Below are positions 1-12,800 of a stretch of DNA of 64,000 bases, piece by piece. Under the pieces are notes generated by a model. The model ran no database searches. It was not told the origin of the DNA and was given only the letters and a program-made list of their open reading frames with translations. The stretch is taken from NCBI RefSeq assembly GCF_016522065.1, contig NZ_JAEHFV010000005.1:1-64000 (forward strand), in the 5' to 3' direction. Made by a program: the position numbers and the translations under genes. Every line of letters begins with the position of its first letter. Position 1 is the stretch's first letter. Source of the DNA: Flavobacterium agrisoli. GTDB lineage: Bacteria > Bacteroidota > Bacteroidia > Flavobacteriales > Flavobacteriaceae.

Positions 1-640
1 GTTCCGATTGTCATCCCTGAGATAAGACCTGAAGAAGCAATGGTAATTCCTGAGGTAGCTGGAGCAAATGTATACGTTAAAGCTGCATCGTAATTTGAGA
101 TTGTACTACTTCCAGCAGCCGAACAAGTTGGAGCCACTGTTGCAAGAGTCGGTACAGCAGGTGTTATCAACATCGCAGCATTACCAAACGAAGCTGATGC
201 CCCCGAAGTACAATTGCTGTTTGCAGAGGTAACCGCATAAGAAGTTCCGATTGTCATCCCTGAGATAAGACCTGAAGATGCTATGGTAATTCCTGAGGTA
301 GCTGGAGCAAATGTATACGTTAAAGTTGCAACGTAATTTGAGATTGTACTACTTCCAGCAGCCGAACAAGTTGGAGCCACTGTTGCAATAGTAGGTACAG
401 CAGGCGTTATCAACATCGCAGCATTACTAAATGAAGCTGATGCCCCCGAAGTACAATTGCTGTTTGCAGCGGTAACCGTATAAGAAGTTCCGATTGTCAT
501 CCCTGAGATAAGACCTGAAGAAGCAATGGTAATTCCTGAGGTAGCAGGATTGAATGTATACGTTAAAGTTGCATCGTAATTTGATATCGTAGCAGTTCCA
601 GCAGCCGAACAAGTTGGTGCTGTTGTGACAATTGTTGGCA
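1..640 (-). repeat. Tandem 243-bp (81-residue) coding repeats
   Basis: The same sequence recurs at 1, 244 and 487, an exact 243-bp period, with very few base differences between copies. Each unit encodes an 81-residue module containing PTCSAAG, ISNYDATLTYTF, GLISGMTIGTSYTVTAANSN and CTSGASASF. At least two full copies and part of a third are present, and the array runs off the left edge. The near identity at DNA level points to recent duplication or ongoing homogenisation. Confidence 0.93.
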
Positions 641-3497
641 CTAACGGACTAGTAGTTAAAACAACCTCGGATGAAGTAACATTCAAACATTCATAGTTAC
701 TTTGACTAATTCTCACTCGATATTTATATCCTGAAAAAGAAAGAGGTACATTAGACACTGTCAAAACAGCAGTCATTACTCCGCTATAATTATCTCCATT
801 TGATAATGAATTCCAATTCGTACCTGAATCTGTACTTACATCCCATTGATAAATTTTGCCTGTGGCCTCAATATTGGTATTAACAGTAAAAACAGCATTA
901 CCATTTATAACGGCACATTGGTCCGCGGGTTGAGTAGTAATTATTACTGGAATTGCTAATGTAGTAACATTGCTATTCGTAGCTTGCCCTGAAGAACCGG
1001 CTTTAATAGGAACTCCATATGCATCAACACCTCCGGTAAGTTGATTTAAATTATTCAGATCGGTCGCTGTAAAATTTCCTGATCCTTCTATCGCATCTGG
1101 GCAACCATCATTATCCGAATCAGTGTCTATAATATCCGGAATTCCATCATTATCACTATCACATGCCAACTCGCTTCGTAGCAAAAGTACTTGTTTTCTA
1201 TCAAAAGGAGAGGCTGAAGTTCCTGTAACTCCAAATGTAAACTCACCACTCTGAAACTGATTGAAATACAACTTTACCGAATAAGAAACATCTGTTTCTG
1301 TTGCATTAATTTCATTGAGTGATCTAGGTTGATAATTTGTAAATCCCGAAGGACCTCCATTTATAAATCCCGAATTAATAATATTTGAACCTATAATTAT
1401 TCGATTAGGATTTAACGAAGTTTGAAATCCAGCAACATCTCCCAATCCTTTCCCATTTCCATTTCCATCAATATCAGACATACTGAACCAAGCATTGGTA
1501 ACCGTTGCTGGATTACCTTCTGGGTTGCTAGTAGTGGAAGAATTATGATTAACTACACTGAGTTTATAAGTAAAATACGGATTTTCATTTGGAATCACTC
1601 TATTTAACTCCAAATCTCCTCCGGATGTTAAATGTAATTTTGCCGATGCAGAATTACTTGTCTTAGCATGTAAACCTGTTATTTTAACCACTACATCATA
1701 AACCACTCCTTTAAAAACAAAAGCATTTTGTTTTAATAAATAATCCCCGACTTTAATATCTGTTCCAGTTCCTTTTAACAATGTCAAGGAAGATAGCGAA
1801 ACATTCACATTACATTCTACCTCATCTAAAATCCCATCATTATCGTCATCTAAATCAATATCGTCTGGAACTCCATCTTTATCCGTGTCGATACTAACTG
1901 GCGGTGTCGAATTTGATACATTAGAAACGGTAACTAACATTGAAGCTTGGCAACCTCCACTATTTGTATAGGTTATCGTGACTGTTCCAGCAGAAATACC
2001 AGTTACAACTCCTGAATTGGTCACACTCGCAACAGACGAATTGCTAGAACTCCATGGATTAGAACTTGCTGCCGTACCACTACCCGTTAAGGTTATTGAA
2101 GCGCCTCGTAAAACAGAAGTAGTTCCAGAAATCGTAGCGCCATTACTAATTGTTACTGCCGAGGCTGAAGGTGAATAAATATTAGTTCCTGAAACCGATT
2201 TTGCCCAAAGATAAACTGTCCCTACACTTGTATAATTTGTTATTGACGGACTAGTTGAAGTGGTTACTTGAGTGTTTCTTGTAGTAGGTGTTCCTGTCCA
2301 CCATTCGTAACTTACACCTCCTAAAGATGGATTTAATGTTGTTAAATTGACACCCGAACAAGTTGTAGAAGCTGTAGGATTGGGTATAAGTGGACTTCCA
2401 TCAAGATTAAAACAAGCTACTGCCGGTAGAGTCGTGGGCTCAGTATTATACTCATACGTAAGTCCTGATTGCCAAGTATAAGAACCATTGGGGTTATTAA
2501 ACATTCCGTTCCAACTACTTGTAGCCATCGTTGCAGTATTACTAAAATTCAAATTAGGTCCAATTGTACCACCATTCATTCCATTTTGCCCACTTCCAGC
2601 CCATTTAAAATAACCTTTCTTATTATTATCCGTTGGCCCGATAAGTTTACCGTCAGATTGAATTTTCCCAGAAGTTTTTAAATCAAAAATACCCTCATTA
2701 TAAATAGTTCCATTTGATAAATTCACACTCCCAATTGCGTCAACTCTACCGAAATTTTCAAAACGAGAATTCGCCCCACCAAAATCAAGTTGACTTGTCG
2801 TAAACGAACCTGTATTAATTACCTTACCTCCTGAATTTAAATTAAATTTACCTTCAAAAACACCACAGTTTACATATACCGATGTTGAAGAACTGTTGTA
2901 ATTATTACTCACTTTTAACGTTCCAAAATTTTGAAATTGTGCCGCACCCGCAGAAACATTTAATTGCCTCTGAACAGTCATTAAATTATTATTTGTAAAA
3001 GTTACTGTTGCAGCAGAATTACCAAACTCTAATGATTGTTTTACAGTAAATGTCCCATCATTTACAAAATCAATTTGACTTCCATTAAGTTTTAGAGATT
3101 CAACCGTTAAACTTCCACCTGAGTGAATATTAATTTTCATTTTACCTTCCCACTTTACACTTCCAGTTGTAATATTTAAAGCTCCATAAATATCTATGGT
3201 AAAATTATCCGTAGATCCTGTTGTAAAATTATTTGAAGCAAAATTAAGCGTGGCTCCTGGTGACACACATAATGATCCATTGTTTCCTAAAGTTACATCA
3301 TGACTAATGTTATTGGTACCAGTAAAACAAACTTTTTGATTTGCAAGAAAAGTGTAATTTCCGGAACTAGTATAATTATTTTGTGTAAAATTACAACTAG
3401 AACATTGTGCTTGTATATTTAAAACAAACACAAAAAAAAATACAATAATAAAAAAGCACTTCAAATTTTCAAGCACTTTAAAAGTAAAGTTTAACAT
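1..3497 (-). CDS. Large repeat-containing secreted surface protein (C-terminus beyond window)
   Basis: The frame is open from the ATG at 3497 to the left edge, giving at least 1165 residues without a stop. The first 30 residues are a signal peptide (Lys-containing start, hydrophobic core rich in Phe and Val, then IQAQ/C). Next comes a Gly/Asn/Ser-rich stretch of about 300 residues suggestive of a beta-solenoid. A Big-2-like Ig domain (GSGTAASSNPWSSSNSSVAS, GVVTGISAGTVTITY) lies near 1930-2160. Two Asp-rich calcium-binding segments of thrombospondin type 3 kind (DTDKDGVPDDIDLDDDNDG near 1830-1900; DSDNDGIPDIIDTDSDNDG near 1100-1170) follow, and then 81-residue tandem repeats up to the edge. 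The gene lies downstream of the giant T9SS protein gene in the same orientation. Export by T9SS is inferred; the diagnostic C-terminal domain would be outside the window. An adhesin or matrix protein is the likeliest role. Confidence 0.8.
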   Translation of the reverse strand, partial: MLNFTFKVLENLKCFFIIVFFFVFVLNIQAQCSSCNFTQNNYTSSGNYTFLANQKVCFTGTNNISHDVTLGNNGSLCVSPGATLNFASNNFTTGSTDNFTIDIYGALNITTGSVKWEGKMKINIHSGGSLTVESLKLNGSQIDFVNDGTFTVKQSLEFGNSAATVTFTNNNLMTVQRQLNVSAGAAQFQNFGTLKVSNNYNSSSTSVYVNCGVFEGKFNLNSGGKVINTGSFTTSQLDFGGANSRFENFGRVDAIGSVNLSNGTIYNEGIFDLKTSGKIQSDGKLIGPTDNNKKGYFKWAGSGQNGMNGGTIGPNLNFSNTATMATSSWNGMFNNPNGSYTWQSGLTYEYNTEPTTLPAVACFNLDGSPLIPNPTASTTCSGVNLTTLNPSLGGVSYEWWTGTPTTRNTQVTTSTSPSITNYTSVGTVYLWAKSVSGTNIYSPSASAVTISNGATISGTTSVLRGASITLTGSGTAASSNPWSSSNSSVASVTNSGVVTGISAGTVTITYTNSGGCQASMLVTVSNVSNSTPPVSIDTDKDGVPDDIDLDDDNDGILDEVECNVNVSLSSLTLLKGTGTDIKVGDYLLKQNAFVFKGVVYDVVVKITGLHAKTSNSASAKLHLTSGGDLELNRVIPNENPYFTYKLSVVNHNSSTTSNPEGNPATVTNAWFSMSDIDGNGNGKGLGDVAGFQTSLNPNRIIIGSNIINSGFINGGPSGFTNYQPRSLNEINATETDVSYSVKLYFNQFQSGEFTFGVTGTSASPFDRKQVLLLRSELACDSDNDGIPDIIDTDSDNDGCPDAIEGSGNFTATDLNNLNQLTGGVDAYGVPIKAGSSGQATNSNVTTLAIPVIITTQPADQCAVINGNAVFTVNTNIEATGKIYQWDVSTDSGTNWNSLSNGDNYSGVMTAVLTVSNVPLSFSGYKYRVRISQSNYECLNVTSSEVVLTTSPLVPTIVTTAPTCSAAGTATISNYDATLTYTFNPATSGITIASSGLISGMTIGTSYTVTAANSNCTSGASASFSNAAMLITPAVPTIATVAPTCSAAGSSTISNYVATLTYTFAPATSGITIASSGLISGMTIGTSYAVTSANSNCTSGASASFGNAAMLITPAVPTLATVAPTCSAAGSSTISNYDAALTYTFAPATSGITIASSGLISGMTIG

Positions 3498-3814
3498 AGG
3501 CAAAATGAATTTGGGACAACTAGTACGCTAGCAGAAAACACCACTAGCAGCGAAGCAAAAATGACTTTGGTGATTTTGAAAACCATTGAAGTGAATTAGT
3601 AGGTTTATATAAACTATATTTTTGTTTAGCAATCAGTATTTTGGGTACGCGAAAATAGATTTATTATCATTTCTTTAACAACAATGTCGACAAAATGCAG
3701 GTAAAGACGTTGAATAGCATTTTTAACATAAAAATCTCATTTATCGGCTTTAAAAGTGTTAAAAACACATTTTAAAAAACGAATTAGTTGAGCGTAGTAC
3801 CAACTTTAGAGTAT
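3498..3814. other. Intergenic region between the two giant surface-protein genes
   Basis: There is no credible gene in this stretch. An imperfect inverted repeat lies at 3749-3776 (TTTAAAAGTGTT, a 3-base loop, then AACAC-a-TTTTAAA). No clear TAnnTTTG promoter box for the left-hand gene was found on the minus strand. Confidence 0.5.
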
Positions 3815-3848
3815 AAAAAAGGGCTGTCTCTACTAGTAGAAACAGCCC
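3815..3848 (-). terminator. Rho-independent terminator of the giant surface-protein gene
   Basis: GGGCTGT (3821-3827) pairs with ACAGCCC (3842-3848), and the palindrome CTACTAGTAG lies between them. On the minus strand the hairpin is followed by six T (3820-3815). It sits 23 bases beyond the stop codon, so the left-hand gene is probably transcribed separately. Confidence 0.8.
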
Positions 3849-3870
3849 TCTTATAAAAGAATATTGTTTT

Positions 3871-6800
3871 TTAATTATTTCCCGAAATATACAAATATCC
3901 GGTTTCGTTTATAATTTGATTTTGATAGGTTTTATAACTGATAACGTAGAAATAAGTACCGTCTGGTAGTTTAGCATCTCGTTTCACTGTTGCGCGTCCA
4001 TCCGAATAACCTTTAAATGAAACAGCACCATTATCATAGCCTACGCTATCGTAAACCAATACACCCCAACGATCGTAAATTTCGACCGTAGCATTCGGAT
4101 AACATTCAATTCCTTCTATGAAGAAGAAGTCATTTTTACCATCCCCATTTGGAGAAATCGCATTATGAATCGTCACCTGACAAGAATTTAAAGGCACCAC
4201 GGTTGGATCATTTCCTGCAAATTCGTCATCATCTGAAAGATCAGAAACCGTTACGCCATCTGGACTTAAAGCATTTACTATAGCTTGATTGGTTACACTT
4301 CCCGCTTCGATATCAGCTTGAGTAAGAGTATAGGTTGCTTTGAATGTCGTAGCATCAGTTTGTCCTGCTCGTAATGCAATTGGCCCACCGCTTATGGTAA
4401 TGCCTGGTTTAGGATCGGTAACCACGATATTAACCAAGGCTATATTTCCGGTATTGGCTACAGTGAAAGTATACGAAATGGTTTCACCCACTTCGGCATA
4501 GCCATTGCCATTGTTATCGTCAAATGAACCATATTTAATTACCGCTATAGAAGGTTTTAAACTTAAATCAATTACGGTTGGATCATCATCCCCTGGTAAA
4601 GTTGGATCGGTACTATCAGATACGTCAAATACCGTTGTACCATCTGGTGCATCACCCACAGCAAGAGCCGAATTGATGACTTCGCCATTGGCTACATCAC
4701 CTACTGTAATAGCATAACTAGCACTAGCGGTACCCGATTCTCCCGGAGCTAAAGCAGAAGGTGTTACCACTAAATTGCGACCTAACATAGGATCGTCGAT
4801 TGCTACATTTTGAAGCACTACATTACCGGTATTAGTTACTACAAAAGAATAATTTATAATATCCCCAACACTTCCATCTCCCATTAAGACACCACCTTTT
4901 ATTAAGGTCAATTCTTTTTGCTGCGGAATTGGCGTAACCGTAGGGTCGTCTTTACCTAATAATGTTGGATCATTACTATCGGATAAATCGGAAATTGGCG
5001 TACCAAATATCGGATTAGCGGTTACAGTTGCTTGATTTTCAACATAACCGGCATTGATATCGGCTTGCGTTAAGACGTAAGTAGCTGTAAACTGAGTGCT
5101 ATTAGAAGCGCCTACAACCAAACTTGCTAAAGCAGCTCCTGATACGGTAACCTTTGGATCGCTAATCATAACATTGGTTAAATCGATAGCACCCGTATTT
5201 TGAACAACGAAGTTATATTGAATCAATTCACCAGCTTGTGCAAAACCATCTCCATTGGTATCAACAAAAGTACCTCGTTTGATCAACGTAATGTCGGGCT
5301 GAGTAACCGTAATTTTAACAACCGCTTCATCACAATTAGTTGGATTCAATCCTTCACAAATTTGATACGAAATGGTATAAATACCAGATGAAGTACCCGC
5401 TGGAACATGTACCAATCCACTAGTCACATCTAAAGTTGGCACGGCACCTCCACCAATTGGATCAGCTGATGACGTTACGCGAATAACAACCTCAGATAAA
5501 GTAGTTGGCGTTCCATCTAATGTGTCATTGGCTAATACATCCACAACAGCAGTTGCACCATCGTTACCGTTAATGTTCGTTGCCGAATCATCATTGGCTA
5601 CCAATACTCCCGAACCAACCGTTATGACAGCAACTGATGTATCGCAATTCGTTGGATTTAATACTTCGCAAATTTGATAATTAATGCGATAAGTACCCGC
5701 TGGAGTACCCGCTGGTACGCTTACAATTCCGGTTGCAGTATCCAGAACCGGTTCAAACGCATTTACCGTAGCTGGTCGAGCAGTTAAAGATATCGTTACT
5801 TGTGATAATTGAACCGGACTTCCGTTTAAGGTATCGTTATCCAAAACCTGTAAAACATTCGGATTGCCTACAAATCCATCCACACCCAATGCCAAATCTG
5901 GATTAGCAACGATGCTCGTACTAATAACTTCTATCGTAATAGTCGCTGTATCGGTATTAGTTGGATTTAATTTTTCAGAAAGACTATAAGTAATAGTATA
6001 ACTGCCTGCTGGCGTACCTGCTGGAACTGCAACCAATCCCGTTGCTTCATCCAATACCGGAACAAGCCCTCCGTTGATTGGAGTCGCTGGCGTTGTGATA
6101 GCAATAGTGACTTCAGCTAATTTAGCTACAGATCCGTTTAACGTATCGTTAGTCAATGCATTCACTACATTCGAAGCACCATCATATCCATTGATACCAG
6201 AAGCGGTGTCATCATTGGCGACAATAACAGGCGCCTCTACTTCTATCGTTATGGTAGCCGAATCGGTATTACTTGGATTCAAATTCTCAGTAATACTATA
6301 TATTATAGTATAAGTGCCGGCCGAAGTGCCCGCTGGAACACTTACTATTCCATTGCTAATGTTCAATACTGGGATAGCTCCTCCATTGATACCTGTGGCC
6401 AGTGTAGTTACCGCAATAGTAATTTGAGAAGGCACCACTTGAACACCATTTAACGTATCGTTATTCAACGCATTCAACGCATTTGATGAGCCAATGTAAC
6501 CATTTATACCCGTTACAGCATCGTCTTCGGCATTTATAGTAGCACTGTTAACTTCTACCGTAATGATAGCCGTATCGGTATTACTTGGATTTAATTTCTC
6601 AAAAATACGGTATTCAATTTCATAAGATCCCGCTGGCGTACCTGCTGGCACACTTACAATTCCGGTTGCAGCATCCAAGACAGGAACTAACGTTCCGCTT
6701 ATTGGACTAGCCGGAACCACATCCGTAATAGTCACCAAAGATTTATCCAAAACAAACCCATTTAAGGTATCGTTATCCAAAGCATTGATCGCATTAGAAG

Positions 6801-9800
6801 AACCTAATAAACCATTGATTCCCGACACAGCGTCGTTTACTGCGTCGATAGCTGGAGTAGTAACATTAATCGTTACGATAGCGGTATCGGTATTCGTTAA
6901 ATTCAAGTTTTCGGATAGCCTATAGGTTATTGTATATACGCCCTGTGTCGTTCCTGCCGGTACACTAACCATTCCGGTAAGTGGATCCAAAGTAGGTACT
7001 TTACCATTATTAATAGCAGTAGCCAAAGTAATAACCTCAATTTTAACTTCTGCCGGAATGACCGTAGCTCCATTTAACGTATCGTTTGTTAACACATTGA
7101 GCACAGCGGCCTCGCCCACAAAGCCATTAACCGCTGGGGTTACGACATCATCAACGGCATCTATACCACCTGAGATCACCTCTATAGTAATGGTAGCCTG
7201 GTCACAATGGGCTGGATTTAATCGCTCGCATATTTGATAGGTTATGGTATACGTACCTGCTGGTGTACCCGCCGGTACCGCTACATTCCCCGTCAACAAA
7301 TTAAGCGTTGGCACCGGACCTCCATTAATTGGACTTGCTCCTGTAATTTGGGTCGGCACAATATCGGCTCTAGAAACTGAAGATCCATTTAACTCATCGT
7401 TATCAAAAGCATTCAGTACTGAGCTAACACCTTCGTAACCATTAATATTCAGAGCATTATCATCGTTTGCTACTATTGGTTGCAATACCACTTCGATTAC
7501 AACCACAGCATCATCGCAAACTCCTGCATTTAAATTATCGCAAATTTCATATGTAATGGTGTAACTACCTTCCGGTGTACCAGCTGGAATACTAACCAAT
7601 CCAGTTGTAGTATCCAATATAGGCACATTACCTCCATTAATTGGTGTTGCTTGATTTAGAACCGTTATGCTTACCTCAGACAAACTTGCTCCTTGACCAT
7701 TATATTGATCGTTATCTAGAACATTTAGTACACCATCATTATCAACACTACCATCAATACCCGTAATGGAATCGTCGGTAGCTAATAGTACCGGTGCAAC
7801 AACGGTCACCGTGATGGTACTGGTATCACAATTAGCTGGATTCAATGCCTCACAAATTTGATATGCTATTGTGTAAGTTCCTGCAGAAGTACCCGCTGGC
7901 ACACTTACAATTCCGGTTACAGTATCCAATGTTGGAACTGCACCGCTACCAATTGCTGTGGCAGGAGTAACAACTGTTATCACAATTTCGCCATTATTTA
8001 CCAAAGCTCCATTTAAAAGGTCGTTGTCTAATGCATTTACTACATTATCAGCTCCAACATATCCATTAATTCCCAATGCCAAATCTGGATTAGCAACGAT
8101 GTTCGCACTAATAACTTCTATCGTAATAGTCGCTGTATCGGTATTAGTTGGATTTAATTTTTCAGAAAGACTATAAGTAATAGTATAACTGCCTGCTGGA
8201 GTACCCGCTGGAACGGCAACCAATCCCGTTGCTTCATCCAATACCGGAACAAGCCCTCCGTTGATAGGAGTCGCTGGCGTTGTGATGGCAATAGTGACTT
8301 CTGCTAATTTGGCTGCAGATCCGTTTAACGTATCGTTAGTCAAAGCATTCACTACATTCGCAGCACCATCATATCCGTTGATGCTAGAAGCGGTGTCATC
8401 ATTGGCGACAATAACAGGCGCCTCTACTTCTATCGTTATGGTAGCCAAATCGGTATTACCTGGATTCAGATTCTCTGTAATACGATATTCGATTGTATAA
8501 GTACCTGCAGCAGTGCCCGCTGGAACACTTACTATTCCATTGCTAATGTTCAATACTGGGATAGCTCCTCCATTGATACCTGTGGCCGGTGTAGTTACCG
8601 CAATAGTAATTTGAGAAGGCAGCACTTGAACACCATTTAACATATCGTTAGTCAAGGCATTCAAGGCATTTGATGAGCCGGTGTAACCATTTATACCCGT
8701 TACTGCATCGTCTTCGGCATTGATCGTAGCACTGTTAACTTCTACCGTAATGATAGCCGTATCGGTATTACTTGGATTTAATTTCTCAAAAATACGGTAT
8801 TCAATTTCATAAGATCCCGCTGGCGTACCTGCTGGCACACTTACAATTCCGGTTGCAGCATCCAAGACCGGAACTAATGTTCCGCTTATTGGCGTAGCTG
8901 GTACCACATCGGTAATAGTCACCAAAGATTTATCCAAAACAACCCCGTTTAAGGTATCGTTATCCAAAGCATTGATCGCATTAGAAGAACCTAATAAACC
9001 ATTGATTCCCGACACAGCGTCGTCTACTGCCTCGATAGCCGGAGAAACTACCGTGATGGTAATGACGGCCGTATCTCGATTCAAAGGATTCAGATTCTCA
9101 TAAATACGGTAGCCAATAGTATAGATACCTGCTGTTGTTCCAGGCGGAACATCGACTTGACCTGTAGTAGGATTTAATAATGGCACTTGACCGTTGTTAA
9201 TCGGACTTGCCAAAGAAGTGACCTCTAGGGTTACCTCGGACGGTACTACCGTGACACCATTTAACAAATCATTATCCAATGCATTTAATACATCGGTTTG
9301 ACCTGCAAAACCATTAATACCTGTTACAGAATCATCAATAGCATCAATTGTTGCTGGAATTACAGTAATAGTAATAACTGCTTGATCACAATGAGTTGGA
9401 TTTAGGCGATCACATATTTGGTATACTATTTTATATTCACCAACTGCAGTACCGGCTGGCACATCAACATTACCCGTTAACAAACTTAGGACAGGAACTG
9501 GCGCTCCATTAATCGAACTTGCTCCTGAAACTAATGTCGGTACAATATCAGCTCTATTGACAGCAACTCCATTCAATAAATCATTGTCAAATGCATTCAC
9601 CACATTAGTAGCACCTACATATCCTACAATATCCAAAGCTTCATCATCATTAGCGACAATCGTTGGCGTGATAACAGTAATAGAAATTACAGCACGGTCA
9701 CAACTTGACGGATTTAAAGCATCACAAATTTGATAGGTAATTTGATAGGCGCCTGCCGGCGTTCCTACGGGTACACTTACTAATCCCGTTGCGGTATCTA

Positions 9801-12800
9801 ATGTTGGCACTGGACCTCCGTTTATTGCAGTGGCTGGTGTAACAACCGCAGGAATGATTAAATTCACATCGGTAAGCACATTACCATTATAGGTATCATT
9901 AGATGTGAAAGCATTTACAATATTTGAAGCTCCTTCAAATCCATTTATATTGGTAATCAAATCATCATTGGCAACAAGAGTTGGTTTATCAACCGTAATC
10001 AAAATCTCTGCATCATCACAATTAGTTGGATTCAATTTATCACAAATTTGATATTGAATAATATAAGTTCCTGCCGAAGTTCCCAATGGAACATCAACTA
10101 AACCGGTTAAATTATGTAAAATTGGAACTATTCCATTGGTTGACGATGAAGGTACTATGGTAGACAAAGTACTGATAGTTACATCCACTAATCGAGCTGC
10201 CGCATTATTCAATCTGTCATTTTGCAAGGCATTCACGACATTGTTTGCACCTTCAAATCCGTTGATTGGATTTCGAGAAAAATCGTCATTAGCAATAATA
10301 CTTGGAGCACTTACATTCACCACTATATCCGCTTCATCACAATTGGTTGGATTTAAATTTTCGCAAATGCTATAATGAATCATGTACACTCCTGCCGAAG
10401 TTCCAACTGGTACGGTTACTATTCCCGTAGTTTCATCTATTACAGGAATTGGATTACCAGAAATATAATCGGTTGGAGTAGTTGTATTTATAGAGGTCAA
10501 TGTAATTTGACTTATTACAATATCCAATCCATTCAATCGATCGTTGGTTAACGCACTCATCACATTGGCTTGGCCGGTGTATCCATTGATGGTTGGCGTA
10601 GTATCATCTACCGCTAAAATAGTTGGGGCAATAACATCAACACTAATAGTAGCCTCATCCACATTGGTTGGATTCAAGTTTTCTGAAATACTATAAACAA
10701 TAGTATAGGTACCAGCAGCTGTACCGGCTGGAACAGTTACTATACCTGTGGTAGTATTCAATACTGGGATAGCTCCTCCATTTATACCTGTGGCCGGTGT
10801 AGTTACCGCAATAGTAATTTGAGAAGGTACCACCTGAACACCATTTAACGTATCGTTAGTCAAGGCATTCAACGCATTTGCCAAGCCAATGTAACCATTC
10901 ACGCCCGTTACAGCATCGTTTTCGGCATTGATCGTAGCACTGTTAACTTCTACCGTAATGATAGCCGTATCGGTATTACTTGGATTTAATTTCTCAAAAA
11001 TACGGTATTCAATTTCATAAGTTCCCGCTGGCGTACCTGCTGGCACACTTACAATTCCGGTTGCAGCATCCAAGACCGGAACTAATGTTCCGCTTATTGG
11101 CGTAGCTGGTACCACATCGGTAATAGTCACCAAAGATTTATCCAAAACAACCCCGTTTAAGGTATCGTTATCCAAAGCATTGATCGCATTAGAAGAACCT
11201 AATAAACCATTGATTCCCGACACAGCGTCGTTTACTGCGTCGATAGCTGGAGAAACTACCGTGATGGTAATGACGGCCGTATCTCGATTCAAAGGATTCA
11301 GATTCTCGTAAATACGGTAGCCAATAGTATAGGTGCCTGCTGTTGTTCCAGCCGGAACATCGACTTGACCTGTAATAGGATTTAATAATGGCACTTGACC
11401 GTTGTTAATCGGACTTGCCAAGGAAGTGACCTCTAGCGTTACCTCGGACGGTAGTACCGTGACACCATTTAACAAATCATTATCCAATGCATTTAATACA
11501 TCGGTTTGACCTGCAAAACCATTAATACCTGTTACGGAATCATCAATAGCATCAATTGAAGGTGCTAAAACACGAACTTCAATGGTAGCTTGATCACAAT
11601 TATTTGGATTTAACGCATCACATATTTCATATACAATTTTATAAATTCCAGCTGGGGTTCCAGCTGGTACATTTACTAAGCCAGTAGTAATATCCAATGT
11701 TGGTATTCTATTAACACCATTAATAGGAGCTGCTCCTGTTATAACGCTGGCAGTAATGGTACTCAACGTTATATTGGTCCCTCCCAAACTGTCGTTGGTA
11801 GCCGCATTGATTACACCGTTGGCGCCTGTATAACCATTAACATTGGTAACCAAATCATCAACTGCATCGATAATTGGTGCCATTACATTGATGGTAATAA
11901 TTGCATCATCACAGTTTGATGGATGTTTATCATCGCCCGGATTTAGGTTATCACACAATTGATATTTTATGGTATACGTTCCTGCTGGTGTTCCCGATGG
12001 TACCGTTACAAATCCATTATTCACATTTAATACCGGAACGGGCTTGCCCACAACTATTTCTGTCGCCGGAGTTATAACAGATGGTGTTACCAACCCCGTT
12101 AAATTCACATTTATTATGGCACCGTTAAAATAATCGGCTCCCGAAGTATTTGTGTACGCATTAATAACATTAGTTTGCCCCACAAATCCATCAATGTTGT
12201 TTACAGCATCATCATTCGCTTCAATTGGTGGTGCATCTACAACAATCGCAATACTAGCATCAGAGCAATTTGTAGGATTTAAAGCCTCACAAATATGATA
12301 GGTAATATAATAAGTATCCGCAGGGGTGCCAGCTGGTACGCTAACATTTCCTGTACTCGGACTAAAAATAGGCACTTTAGCGCCATTATATAATGGAGTA
12401 GCACCATTTTCTTGTGTTACAATAATAGTACGCAATAGCAAATCGTTTGCCGTTATCAACCTTCCGTTAATACTATCATTTGATACAATAGCGTTGCCTG
12501 CCAAAGTTGCACCATTAAAACCGTTAATATTTTCGATTCGATCATCATCGGCATCAATAACAGTTGTTCCTACCTGCACTAAGATATCAGCACTATCACA
12601 GTTTGTAGTTGATCCCGTTTCACATATTTTATAATTTATAGTATAAAGTCCTTTTACAGTACCAGCTGGCACACTAACATTACCTGTTGCGATGTCTAAT
12701 ACGGGTACTATACCATTTGTACTTTCTGGTTTAGGTTGTGCCGGATTATTTACCGATATCACCACGTTAGAAGTTGTTGCCTGAATTGTAGTGGCTAATC

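Noticed and set aside
1..640. Regular direct repeats that could suggest a CRISPR array.
   Set aside because: The unit is 243 bp with no unique spacers and is an open reading frame throughout, so it is a coding tandem repeat.
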